NCBI RefSeq assembly: GCF_904849725.1
Contig: NC_058521.1
Coordinates: forward strand, 428,686,676 to 428,750,675
Reading direction: 5' to 3'
Source of the DNA: Hordeum vulgare subsp. vulgare
Taxonomy: Eukaryota > Streptophyta > Magnoliopsida > Poales > Poaceae
Length of the DNA: 64,000 bases
This document shows, in pieces, positions 46,480-56,848 of this stretch. Each line of letters begins with the position of its first letter. Positions within the stretch are counted from its first letter, which is position 1. The position numbers and the translations under genes were made by a program. The notes under the pieces were generated by a model that was given only the letters and a program-made list of their open reading frames with translations, was not told the origin of the DNA and did no database searches.

Positions 46480-47168
46480 GTTGGCGCCCACTGTGGGGCC
46501 TACGTACGGTGGAGTTGAGTTCTCAAAGGGAGCCCTACCAGGGTCTGGGAGCTACGCGATGGGGCTCATGACTCGGAGCCTCCGCGGGAAGTACTACATC
46601 AATAATTTGCTGTGGGGGCCCGAAGTCGATTCAATCGAATCAGACTACAAAATCCCTTTCGGCGGGATCAACGTCTTCGTCGGCATGGTCGGATCGCCTA
46701 TACCTGAGCCGGACATCTTCTCCGACATCGTCGAGACAGCCAGGTATGTCCGCCCTGTCGCAATGTCGAACCTAACCCGTCCAGTCTTTGTTGGTTTCAC
46801 ACAGGATCTAGGAACCAGAACGATCGGCGACCCAGGAGACCACGCCAGTCAACACTGATGACGAATCATCCATGGGCGACTCAAATTCAATTCAGTCTCT
46901 ACATGGGGGCTGCCTCGGAGGTTTGTCACTAGCCATGGACCCCGAGGTTCTCGACCGGACCTGCCATCAGATTTCCGTTTACATGGCAGGGGCAACTCAG
47001 CCCCACCAAACCCGGCAGGCGACGGCGGGACTAGCAAAACACCCAGAAGCCCAGCTGCGATCTTCGTGCAGTTGGCGGCGGAGATAACAAGGCTCATGGC
47101 GACCCCCATAACGTCAGAAAACCAGGACGCGATAAACGCGGAGTTAACAAAGCTAAGGGACAGGGTGG
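46480..47168 (+). pseudogene. Element H second unit: primer site and gag N-terminus, truncated
   Basis: Matches 33877 to about 34582 nearly throughout. The gag N-terminus MTRSLRGKYYINNLLWGPE is open here where the first unit has a stop, but a frameshift near 46805 follows. Similarity stops at ACAGGGTGGC (about 47168), where element G's leader resumes. The rest of this unit, its LTR and the right target duplication are missing. Confidence 0.88.
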
Positions 47169-47269
47169 CAAAAACTAAGGAGGACAGCAAATCGAACATC
47201 AACGCCCACAAAAACTTTTATGTTCTACTCGAGATTACATCTACGCATGAACCTAGCTCATGATGCCAC
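47169..47269 (-). other. Element G leader, LTR-proximal part, with primer-binding site
   Basis: In minus sense the primer site TGGCATCATGAGCTAGG (47268-47252) follows the 5' LTR after one base. It is a changed form of the initiator tRNA-Met site. The following bases, including GAGTAGAACA and TGTGGGCG motifs, align with A's leader at about 255-285. Confidence 0.82.
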
Positions 47270-49060
47270 TGTTGGGAACGTTGCATGGGAAACAAAAAAA
47301 TTCCTACGCACACGAAGACCTATCATGGTGATGTTCATCTACGAGAGGGAGATCAGATCCACATACCCTTGTAGATCGCTAAGCGGGAAGCGTTAAGAAA
47401 CTCGGTTGATGTAGTGGAACAGCTTCGTGATTCAAATCACTGTCATCCCACGATCCGTTCCAATCTAGCGCCGAACGGACGGCACCTCCGCGTTCAGCAC
47501 ACGTACAGCTCGATGACGATCTCCGCCTTCTTGATCCACCAAGAGATACGGGGAAGTAGATGAGTTCTCCGGCAGCGTGACGGCACGCCGGTGATGGTGA
47601 TGATCTATTCCTGCAGGGCTCTGCCCGAGCTCCGTAGAAAGCCGATCTAGAGGAAGAACTACGAAGTAGAGGTTTAAAGTTGCACGTGGCAAAGTTGTTT
47701 CTCAAAAACCCTAAAACCTCTAGTATATATAAGAGGAGGGGAGGGGCTAGCCTTGGGGCTCAAGAGAGCCCCTAGGTCGCTGGCCGAGTGGAGGAGGAGG
47801 GGACTCCAACTCCAATTCGGTTTGGGGAAGGAGGAGTCCCCTCCTTCCTTCCCACCTCCCTCTTTTTTTCTTTTCCTTTGATTTTTCTTCTAGCCGACAT
47901 AGCCCCATTGGGCTGGCCTCACCAGACCACAAATGGCTGGTGCGCCACCTATGGGCTATTAGGTTCTCTCCCGGGTGGGTGGCCCCCTCCCGGTAAAACC
48001 CAGAACCCATTCGTCACTCCCGGTACACTACCAGTAATGCCCGAAATCTTTCCGGAGGCCAAATGAAACAACCCTATATTCAACCTTTGTTTACGGACTA
48101 TTCCGGAAACCCCCGTGACGTTCGTGATCTCATCCAGGACTCCGAAAAACCTTCGGTCACCAAGACCTATAGCTCAACTACACCAAAACGTCACCGAACC
48201 TTAAGTGTGCAGACCCTGAAGGTTCGAGAACTATGCAGACATGACCTGAGACACTCCCCGGTCAATATCCAATAGTGGGACCTGGATGTCCATATTGGAT
48301 TCTACATATTCTACGAAGATCTTACCGGTTGAACCTCTGTGCCAAGGATTCATATAATCCCGTATAACATTCCCTTTGTCCTTCGGTATGTTACTTGCCC
48401 GAGATTTGATCGTCAGTATCCCTATACCTATTTCAATCTCGTTATCGGCAAGTCTCTTTACTCGTTCTGTCATACAAGATCCCGTGACTAACACATTAGC
48501 CACATTGCTTGCAAGGCTTATATTGGATGTTGTTTTACCGAGTGGGCCCCGAGATACCTCTCCGTCACACGAAGTGAAAAATCCCAGTCTTGATCCATGC
48601 TAACTCAAGGGACACCTTCGGAGATACCTGTAGAGCACCTTTATAGTAACCAAGTAACGTTGCAACTTTGATACACACAAGGTATTCCTCCGGTGTCAGT
48701 GAGTTACATGATCTCATGGTCATAGGAATGAATACTTGACACGTAGAAAACAATAACAACAAAATGACACGATCACATGCTACGTTTATAGTTTGGGTCT
48801 TGTCCATCACATCATTCTCCCAATGATGTGATCCAGTCATCAAGTGACAACATTTGCATATGGTCAGAAAACCTTAAGCATCCTTGATCAACTGGCTAGT
48901 CAACTAGAGGCTTACTAGGGACATTGTTTTGTCTATATATCCACACATGCATTTATGTTTTCATTCAATACAATTATAGCATGGATAATAAACGATTATC
49001 TTGAAGCAGAAAATATAATAATAACTATTTTATCGTTGCCTCTAGGGCATATTTCCAACA
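47270..49060 (-). repeat. Element G 5' LTR
   Basis: 1791 bp, pairs with 26550-28340. A TATA box (TATATATA) is at 47724-47731 in minus sense. One G fewer is present at the terminus (CGTTCCCAACA against CGTTCCCCAACA). Confidence 0.95.
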
Positions 49061-49065
49061 GAAGC

Positions 49066-49407
49066 CCTATCGGAGTTCCACGCAGCTCCACCGTCACCAT
49101 GCCATCATGCTGCCGGAGCTCTCTTCTTCAACCTCTCGTTCCTCCTTGCTGGTTCAAGGTGTTGGAGACGTCACCGGGCTGCACGTGTGTTGAACACGGA
49201 GGTGTCGTGGTTCGGCATATAGATCGGAGTCCACCGCGATCTGAATCGCTACGAGTACGACTCCATCAACCGCGTTCGTAGTAACGCTTCCGCTTAGCGA
49301 TCTTCGAAGGTACGAAGATGCTCTTTCCCCTTGCTCGTTGTTGGTCTCTCCATAGATATATCATTGTATGGCGTAGGAAAATTTTGAATTTACTACGTTC
49401 TCCTACA
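49066..49407 (+). repeat. Element A 3' LTR, last 342 bp
   Basis: Continues the LTR broken at 26549 and ends TCCTACA. It matches 1-211 in its last 210 bases, which proves that the window's first bases are A's 5' LTR. Confidence 0.94.
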
Positions 49408-49673
49408 CCTTGAGCCGGCCTCTTCTCTAAGCCGCCTCCCGGTCCTTCGTGTTTAAGGGCCTTGAGCCCAAGTTATACCAAACGCAGGTTACCTGCTAGG
49501 TGGGTCAGCCCACGGGGTATATCCCCAATAGGAGCGATTCGGGATTCCGCTGGTGGGCAGTAAACCGCTGGAAGAGTCACTTCGAAGCACCTTCGGCGGA
49601 CTTCAGAGAGGATACTTATATAAGTTCACTCCTGCTAATGCCTAATGAAATGCAAGACATGGAGAATAGTAAC
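49408..49673. other. Remnant X, left part: possible Tat-type LTR fragment plus unassigned sequence
   Basis: In minus sense 49530-49408 begins TATTGGGGATATACCCC and continues with GGGCTGACCCACC-type sequence, which resembles the start of a Tat-like gypsy LTR (element H's starts TGTTGGGGATATTAT). Element A would then be inserted in it. 49531-49673 is unassigned, and element E is inserted at its end. Confidence 0.4.
49669..49673 (+). repeat. Target-site duplication of element E (GTAAC)
   Basis: GTAAC at 49669-49673 and 58333-58337. Both ends of E are fixed by this, even though E has an internal deletion. Confidence 0.95.
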
Positions 49674-51201
49674 TGATGACCCATAAGTATAGGGGATCAA
49701 TCGTAGTCCTTTCGATAAGTAAGAGTGTCGAACCCAACGAGGAGCAGAAGGATCTGACAAGTGGTTTTCAGGAAGGTAAAATCTGCACGCACTGAAATTG
49801 TCGGTAACAAGTGATTGTGTGGTGAGATGATTCGTAGCAAGCAACAAGTAACAAAAGTAGCAACGGTGCAGCAAAGTGGCCCAATCCCTTTTGTAGCAAG
49901 GGACAAGCCTGGACAAAGTCTTATAGGAGGAAAAACGCTCCAGAGGACACACGGGAATTTCTGTCATGCTAGTTTTCATCATGTTCATACGATCCGCGTT
50001 CGTTACTTTGATAGTTTGATATGTCGGTGGACCGGCGCTTGGGTACTGCCCTTACTTTGACAAGCATCCCACTTATGATTAACCCCTCTCGGAAGCATCC
50101 GCAACTACGAAAGAAGAATTAAGACAAAGTCTAACCATAGCATTAAACTAGTGGATCCAAATCAGCCCCTTACGAAGCAACGCATAAACTAGGGTTTAAG
50201 CTTCTGTCACTCTAGCAACCCATCATCTACTTACTACTTCCCAATGCCTTCCTCTAGGCCCAAATAATGGTGAAGTGTTATGTATTCGACGTTCACATAA
50301 CACCACTAGAGGAAAAACAATATGCAACACATCAAAATACTGAACGAATACCAAATTCACATGACTACTATTAGCATGACTTATCCCATGTCCTCAGGAA
50401 AAAAAGTAACTACTCACAAAGCATAATCATATTCATGACCAGAGAGGTAATGAGTAGCATCAAGGATCTGAACATAAACTCTTTCACCAAGTAATCCAAC
50501 TAGCATCAACTACAAAGAGTAATCAACACTACTAGCAACCTTACAAGTACCAATCGGAGTCGTGAAACGGAGATTGGTTACAAATGATGAACTAGGGTTT
50601 GGAGATGAGATGGTGCTGATGAAGAGGTTGATGGTGATGAGTCCCCTCTGATGAGAGGAGTGTTGGTGATGACGATGGCGACGATTTCCCCCTCTAGGAG
50701 GGAAGTTTCCCCGGCAGGATCGTCCTGACGGAGCTCTAGATTGGTTCTGCTCAAGTTCCGCCTCGTGGCGGCGGCGAATCCACGAAAAAGCTCATCCCTG
50801 ATTTTTTTTTCCTGGACGAAACCCATCATATAGCAGAAGAGGGGGGCCAGTGGGCCAGCAGGCTGCCCACAAGCCCCCTTGGCGCGGCCTGGGGTGGTGG
50901 CCGCGCCGTGCAGGCTTGTGGCCACCCCCTGGCGCCCCTTTGGCGCTTCTTCGGCCCAGTATTTTTTTATAAATCCGGAAAAAAATACTCGTTGATTTTT
51001 ACGGCGGTTGGAGTTGCACAGAATAGGTATCTCAACTTTGCTCCACTTTTAGGCCAGAAGTCCAACTGTCGGCATTCTCCCTCTTCATGTAAACCTTGCA
51101 AAATAAGAGAGAAAAGGCATAAGAATTGTACCTGAAGTGAAATAACAGCCCAAGAAGCGATAAATACCAACATGAAAACAATATGCAAAATGGATGTATC
51201 A
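49674..51201 (-). repeat. Element E 3' LTR
   Basis: 1528 bp, minus strand TGATACATCC to GGGTCATCA. A TATA-like CTATATGATGG (50827-50833) follows a GC-rich block with CACAAGCC and CTTGTGGCC motifs. Confidence 0.93.
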
Positions 51202-51216
51202 ACTCCCCCAAGCTTA
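51202..51216 (-). other. Polypurine tract of element E
   Basis: In minus sense AAGCTTGGGGGAGT abuts the 3' LTR, identical in type to that of element C. Confidence 0.82.
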
Positions 51217-52685
51217 GACCTCGCTTGTCCTCAAGCGAAAGCCTAGCTCAATAAATATGTCCACATGTTTAGGGAGAGAGGTGTCAACAAAACAAGATAC
51301 GAACATGCATGCATCATGATCATGCTCAGAACAGCAATACCAACATATAATCTCTCATGCTAAAGTGATAATTCCTTCACAAAGTAAAGCATGGATCAAG
51401 AACCTTACCGAGAACTAACAACCGATAGCCTTTAGTCATTGAAGCAATTGCAATTTATCACAACATCAGAAAGAGTCAAATAAGAGCTTGTAAAGCAAAT
51501 CCACATACTCAATCATTCTTTCGTTCTCTACAATTGCGACAACTCACGCGGTACTCATGAGATCAAAGTTTCAGCTGGACACAGAGAAAGATAGGGGCTT
51601 ATAGTTTTGCCTCCCAACTACTTACCTCAAAGGTATTGTCAACAATAATAATTCATGAATACTTACCTCCAAGTTGACATATGAATATAGATCTTTCCCA
51701 AGCATATGACGTTAGCCAAGATAAAGGCGAGATAAGGAATTGGTGTAGATCACCATGACTCTTTCAAGGGAAAAAAGTAAAGGTACAAGATAGGCCCTTC
51801 GCAGAGGAAAGCAGAGGTTGTCATGCGCTTTTCAGGTTTGGATGTGTGTCCTCTTAGTGCGGAGGAACGCACTTTATATTGCCTCCTGTGATAAAGAACT
51901 TTATTATGCAGTCTGACGCTTTTATGTCTTCCTCATCACAGGTTCGTACAAAGCTTATTTCCCACACACTAATAGATCATACATATTAGAGAGCAATTTT
52001 TATTGCTTGCACCGATGACAACTTACTTGAGGGATCTTATTCAATCCATAGGTAGGTATGGTGGACACTCATGACAAAACTGGGTTGAAGGTTTATGGAT
52101 GCACAAGTAGTATCTCTACTTAGTGCGGGAGGTTTGGCTAATGTGAGGTGGAACCAATCGTCACATGCTAAGGGATCTCTAATCATATAACATTGTTCGG
52201 AGCCAAGCAAACACAATTCATTATGTTTTCTTCCTTGTCCAACATCTACTTCTAGGCATGCAATAGTTTAGCGAGTGTTCGCAATCATAGATGGGGTCAG
52301 AGATGATATATTTATATGTGAACCTCTCCTTCTTTATCACTTCCTATTAATTGCAACCATGACCAAGGTCTACGTTTGTCTACCCTCAACAAGTTTCAAT
52401 CATCATCCTTTTTATATGTGAAGCCATCACTTCCCATAAGATCATTACATGATCTTTCATGCTTTTGTTCTATTCTCACTCTTTAGATCATGGCAAGAGG
52501 CAAAGCCCTTCAACTAAGACACTCTTTATTATATGGCTCATGAGCTCGAATACATCGGGGGTGACACAAAGCAAAACTCAAGACTAAAACAATAAGACTT
52601 TTAATCTACTAGAGAAAGAGAAAACTGAAAAGGAAAACTAAAACAAAGGAAAAGGCAAAAGATGTGATGGTGATACAATACCGGG
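51217..52685 (-). other. Element E 3' non-coding region
   Basis: About 1.5 kb without a supported ORF. Long non-coding 3' regions are shared with B and C; parts align in order with 13496-14640 of C. Confidence 0.75.
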
Positions 52686-52726
52686 GAAACTCCCCCAAGC
52701 TTGGCACAAGCCAAGGGGATTTCCCA
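52686..52726 (-). promoter_or_regulatory. Stem-loop plus polypurine motif after element E ORF3
   Basis: In minus sense CTTGGC-TTGT-GCCAAG forms a perfect 6-bp stem, followed by CTTGGGGGAGT. It begins about 24 nt after the ORF3 stop. The motif matches E's true polypurine tract and parallels the arrangements in B and C. Confidence 0.6.
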
Positions 52727-52735
52727 TACCCATGT

Positions 52736-53152
52736 TTAGTTGTCTTCCTTTGGTGGCGATGGTGGTGGAGTTGTTGCAGAGGTCTTGAGCTTGTTTAATT
52801 TCCACTTGAGCATAAAATTCTGCTCTCTCAGATCATCATTTTTCTCCTCAAGCTTCAACACCCTTTGGCATAATTCCTGCTTACTCTCCTGCAAGAAAAG
52901 AGAAGGGATAAATAAAGTCTTAGACTTATTCCTTGAGTCGGGGAGGCTCGACTTCTTGAACTCCACATGCGTGTGTCCAGGTTGGGGTAGAGGAGCCTCC
53001 TCTTCATCGGAACTTGTTTGTTCCTTCCCCTTCGGATCATAATCTTCTTCCTCATCAATGGTCCAGCCATAAGGATCCAAGTCCCCATAGACCTTGGGAT
53101 TAGCAAGGTAGTCTGCCACAAAGCTCTCCCCCTCTGAATCTTGAGAAGACAT
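52736..53152 (-). CDS. Element E ORF3: acidic coiled-coil protein, 138 aa
   Basis: Intact minus-strand ORF from ATG 53152 to TAA 52736. The N-terminal half is acidic (MSSQDSEGESFVADYLANPK; WTIDEEEDYDPKG; TSSDEEEAPLP). The second half, residues about 85-125, is predicted by eye to be a coiled coil (ELCQRVLKLEEKNDDLREQN), and the protein ends in a Pro/Ser-rich tail. No catalytic motif, signal peptide or membrane segment is visible. It sits where other Athila-like elements carry a third ORF and has its own promoter-like module upstream, with a TATA box 86 nt before the ATG. I do not recognise its function. Intact in an otherwise broken element, it may simply be too short to have collected a stop. 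Confidence 0.6.
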   Translation of the reverse strand: MSSQDSEGESFVADYLANPKVYGDLDPYGWTIDEEEDYDPKGKEQTSSDEEEAPLPQPGHTHVEFKKSSLPDSRNKSKTLFIPSLFLQESKQELCQRVLKLEEKNDDLREQNFMLKWKLNKLKTSATTPPPSPPKEDN

Positions 53153-53219
53153 CTTGCCCTAAATCTGCGGCAGAAAACAGGCTCGAAACGAAAAACAGAA
53201 GAAATCTGCCTGATGCAGG

Positions 53220-53480
53220 GGTCACACCAAATGGGAGTATATATAATGATTTTTTCTAGACCAGAAGGAGTACCCCACACGAAAACGGAGTCCGGGAGGC
53301 GCACGAGGTGGCCACAAGCCCTCCAGATGCGGTGAGGGGGTGGGCCCGCGCCGGGCAGGCTTGTCGCCTCCTCGCGCACTTTCCGGACTACTTCCAATTT
53401 TTTTATTTTTTTCAAATATTCCAAAATGGAGAAAATTTCCTACTCGAAAAGTTCTGGACTCTGTTTTCTTACTGAATCGC
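53220..53480 (-). promoter_or_regulatory. Internal LTR-like promoter module of element E
   Basis: In minus sense: a T-rich/ATTTGAAAAAA stretch, a GC-rich block with GACAAGCCTGCCCGG and GGGCTTGTGGCCACC, then a TATATATA box (53245-53238) and ORF3 ATG 86 nt later. The block order matches E's LTR centre and C's internal module. It overlaps the 3' end of integrase. Confidence 0.55.
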
Positions 53481-54470
53481 ATACCTCTTCGTTTTCGTAG
53501 TCTGAAGCACGCTGATAAATATCCCTTAGGTATTCTTCCGGAGTTATGGTATTGATAATATTGCTTTCAACATTTATTGGAGTACCTGAGATATAATGCT
53601 TGATTCTCTGCCCATTTACAACTCTCGGACAATTACCTTCCGTGTTGTTGATCTTGATAGCACCGGAACGATATACTTCCTCAACAACATAGGGACCTTC
53701 CCATTTAGAGAGAAGCTTGCCTGCAAAGAATCTTAAACGAGAGTTATATAGCAAGACATAATCACCTACATTGAACTCACGCTTTTGTATCCTCTTATCA
53801 TGCCACCTCTTGACCTTCCCTTTGAACAACTTCGCATTCTCATATGCCTGAGTTCTCCATTCATCAAGCGAGCTAATATCAAATAACCTCTTCTCACCGG
53901 CAAGTTTGAAATCAAAGTTGAGCTCTTTGATTGCCCAATAAGCTTTATGCTCTAGCTCAAGAGGTAAATGACATGCTTTACCGTACACCATTTTGTACGA
54001 AGACATGCCCATGGGATTCTTATAGGCAGTTCTATAAGCCCAGAGTGCATCATCGAGCTTCTTAGACCAATTCTTTCTAGACCTATTGACGGTCTTTTGC
54101 AGAATTAGTTTAATCTCTCTATTGCTTAGCTCTACTTGCCCACTGGACTGAGGGTGATAGGGAGACGCAATTCTATGGTTGACAACGTACTTAGCAAGCA
54201 TTTTACGGAAAGCACCATGAATGAAGTGTGAACCACCGTCGGTCATTAGATATCTAGGGACTCCAAATCTAGGGAAGATAACTTCTTTCAGCATCCTGAT
54301 AGAGGTGTTGTGATCAACACTACTAGTGGGGATAGCTTCTACCTACTTAGTACGTAATCAACAGCAACTAGGATATGAGTATACCCGTTGGATTTTGGAA
54401 AAGGTCCCATATAATCAAAGCCCCAGACATCAAATGGTTCAATGACAAGTGAATAGTTCATAGGCATTTC
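53440..54470 (-). pseudogene. Element E integrase (start broken)
   Basis: From ATG 54294 to the stop at 53440, 284 codons are open. The second catalytic Asp (LMTDGGSHF) and Glu (GQVELSNRE) are present, as is the C-terminal module [14 protein letters not shown]...[10 protein letters not shown]. The first Asp region ([13 protein letters not shown], about 54430-54400) lies upstream in another frame, after which stops and a shift near 54345 break continuity. The zinc-binding region is at the end of the RT ORF (54471-54560). Sequence diverges from copia integrases; it is of the Athila gypsy type. Confidence 0.88.
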
Positions 54471-56177
54471 CTAACGTTTGCTAATATTACCTATTCTTTG
54501 ACATTCGTCACAAGACAAGACAAACTTACGGGCATCCTTGAAGAGAGTGGGCCAATAGAAACCTGATTGCAATACCTTGTGTGCAGTTCTATCTCCCGCA
54601 TGGTGTCCTCTGTAGGCCTCGGAGTGACACTTCTCTAGGATCTGTCCCTGTTCATGTTCAGGTACACAACGTCTAATAACACCATCTACTCCTTCCTTAT
54701 AAAGGTGAGGATCAACCCAAAAGTAATGTCTCAAGTCAAAGAAGAATTTCTTCTTTTGCTGGTATGTGAAACTAGGTGGTATATATTTGGCAACGATATA
54801 GTTTGCATAATCAGCATACCACAATGCACTACGTGAAGTATTGATGACATTCAATTGCTCATCGGGAAAGCTATCATCAATAGGTTGTGGGTCATCAAGA
54901 ACGTTCTCCAACCTAGACAAGTTATCTGCTACGGGGTTATCAGCACCGTTTCTGTCGACAACGTGCAAATCAAATTCTTGTAGCAAGAGAACCCATCTGA
55001 TAAGTCTAGGTTTAGTGTCCTTCTTCTCCATGAGGTACTTAATAGCAGCATGATCAGTGTGAATAGTGACTTTGGAATCAACTATGTAAGACCTGAACTT
55101 TTCACGTGCAAACACGACTGCTAAAAATTCCTTCTCCATAATAGCATAATTTCTCTGGGCACTGTCTAGAGTTTTACTAGCATAGTGAATAACATTCAAC
55201 TTCTTGTCAACTCTTTGCCCTAGCACAACACCAACAGCATAATCACTAGCATCACACATGATCTCAAAAGGCAAGTTCCAATGAGGTGGTTGAACAATAG
55301 GTGTAGTTATCAAAGCCCTCTTAAGTATTTCGAAGGCTTCCTCACAATCATGGTCAAAGACAAAAGGAATATCCTTTTGCAAGAGATTGGTAAGAGGCCT
55401 AGAAATCTTAGAGAAGTCTTTAATGAACCTTCTATAGAAACCAACATGACCAAGGAAACTTCTTATACCTTTGATATCTGTGGGGTATGGCATTTTCTCG
55501 ATTGCATCAACCTTAGCCTTATCGACTTCAATACCTCTTTCAGAAATTTTATGTCCTAAGACGATGCATTCATTAACCATAAAGTGGCACTTCTCCCAAT
55601 TCAAGACAAGATTGGTGTCTTTACATCTCTGTAAGACTTGATCAAGGTTGCTGAGGCAATCATCAAAGGAAGACCCGTAAACGGAAAAGTCATCCATGAA
55701 AACCTCAACAATCTTTTCACAAAAGTCAGAGAATATAGCCATCATACATCTTTGAAAGTTGGCGGGTGCATTACATAAGCCAAAAGGCATACGTCTATAA
55801 GCAAAGGTACCGAAAGGGCAGGTGAAAGTGGTTTTCTCCTGATCATATTGTGCAACTGGTATTTGGGAAAAACCAGAATAACCGTCCAGAAAGCAGAAGT
55901 GTGTGTGTTTAGACAGTCTTTCTAGCATTTGGTCGATAAAAGGCAGATGGTAATCGTCTTTCCTGGTGGCTTTATTCAGTTTCCTGAAATCGATCACCAT
56001 CCTATAGCCAGTAATAATCCTCTGTGGGATCAATTCATCCTTATCATTAGGGACAACGGTAATGCCTCCCTTCTTAGGGATGCAATGCACCGGACTCACC
56101 CAATCGCTATGAGCAACAGGATAGATAATACCCGCTTCTAGGAGCTTTAGTATTTCTTTTCTTACTACTTCTTTCAT
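54471..56177 (-). pseudogene. Element E reverse transcriptase-RNase H and integrase zinc finger (open 568 codons)
   Basis: A long open stretch of the pol polyprotein. RT motifs in order: [37 protein letters not shown], and FMDDFSVYG with catalytic FMDD at 55689-55700, then [13 protein letters not shown] and the thumb. RNase [14 protein letters not shown] (Asp), [18 protein letters not shown] (Glu) and [18 protein letters not shown] (Asp). The end holds the integrase zinc-binding His/Cys set ([10 protein letters not shown]..., CDECQRIG). It appears catalytically complete but lies in the same frame after two stops (56421 and about 56346), so it is not the start of a gene. Confidence 0.92.
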
Positions 56178-56848
56178 CTTAGGATTTAATCTTCTTTGAT
56201 GACCAGCAACTGGTTTGAAGTCAGGATCAGTTTTAATCTTGTGATGGCATAGAGTGGGACTAATGCCCTTAAGATCGTCAAGAGTATATCCAATAGCAGC
56301 ACGGTGCTTCCTCAGAGTTTTTAGTAACTTCTTTTCTTCATGCTCTCAGAGTTTAGCACTAATAATAACAGGATATATCTCTTTTTCATCAAGATAAGCA
56401 TACTTAAGAGTATCAGGCAACTATTTAAGCTCGAACACAGGATCACCCTTTGGTGGGGGTGGATCCCCAAGCAGTTCAACAGGCAAGTTATTCTTAAGGA
56501 TAGGATATTGTTCTAAGACAACTCTATCTATCTCATCCCTTTCATCCATATGCATATCATTCTCATGCTGAAGCAAGTATTGCTCTAAGGGATCAGTAGG
56601 AGCCACGACAATAGACGCTAAGGCAATAGTTTCATCCTTACTAGGCAACTCCTTTTCATGAGGTTGTCTACCAAACTTGGAGAAATTGAACTCATGTGAC
56701 ACATCTTCAAAGCCAACAGTGACAGTTTGCTTCTCACTGTCAATATGAGCATTGACGGTATTGAGGAAGGGTCTGCCAAATATGATGGGACAAAAGCTAT
56801 CTTGTGCAGTAGCAAGAACGAGGAAATCAGCAGGATACTTCATTTTCA
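56178..56848 (-). pseudogene. Element E protease C-terminal part and RT linker (truncated)
   Basis: In minus sense begins in the middle of the protease: the ILGRPFL-type motif reads IIFGRPFLNTVNAHID, preceded by MKYPADFLVL. The catalytic DLG part, gag and leader are missing. The linker to RT is acidic and Pro-rich (GDPPPPKGDPVFELK), with stops at 56421 and about 56346. Upstream of 56848 the frame runs on into LTR sequence, a deletion product. Confidence 0.85.

Larger units (their letters stand above)
33366..47168 (+). mobile_element. Element H: Tat-lineage Ty3-gypsy element with antisense gene and an extra half unit
   Basis: LTR (33366-33876), primer site, gag, protease, RT, RNase H, a second RNase H, integrase, antisense multi-exon ORF, LTR (45969-46479), then another primer site and gag start (46480-47168) cut off abruptly. 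LTRs are 511 bp, TGTTGGGGATATTAT to CCACGACA. The DGGSS protease, dual RNase H and antisense ORF mark the Tat lineage (RIRE2/Retand/Grande type). No target duplication can be seen because the right end is a truncated internal region; G's leader resumes at about 47169. Confidence 0.88.
26550..49060 (-). mobile_element. Element G: BARE1/WIS/Angela-like copia element inserted in A's 3' LTR, split by H
   Basis: Minus-strand copia element with two LTRs of 1791 bp (3' LTR 26550-28340, 5' LTR 47270-49060), primer site 47252-47268, polyprotein 28392-32515 and a leader cut by element H. It belongs to the same broad family as A but a distinct subfamily: LTR starts agree for about 25 bases and then diverge to roughly three quarters identity by eye. 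Its two LTRs differ by several percent over the first 200 bases, so this is not a very recent insertion. GAAGC duplications flank it. Confidence 0.95.
1..49407 (+). mobile_element. Element A: BARE1/WIS/Angela-like Ty1-copia retrotransposon, split by B, C and G
   Basis: This is an LTR retrotransposon whose coding order gag, protease, integrase, RT, RNase H is that of Ty1-copia. The visible parts are the 5' LTR end (1-211), leader, polyprotein pieces (1486-3489, 11625-11906, 23433-25081), polypurine tract, and a 3' LTR in two parts (25114-26549 and 49066-49407) that together make about 1.78 kb, the usual BARE1/Angela size. Removing B, C and G with one copy of each target duplication restores continuous coding alignment, which proves the nesting. 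The left target duplication lies outside the window; the right one would be CCTTG after 49407. The element is degenerate, with several stops. Family naming is from memory of the LTR start and gag sequence. Confidence 0.93.

Noticed and set aside
52740..53042. Plus-strand 100-codon ORF opposite E ORF3
   Set aside because: It is the complement of the minus-strand ORF3 and reflects its codon bias; no domain or start context.
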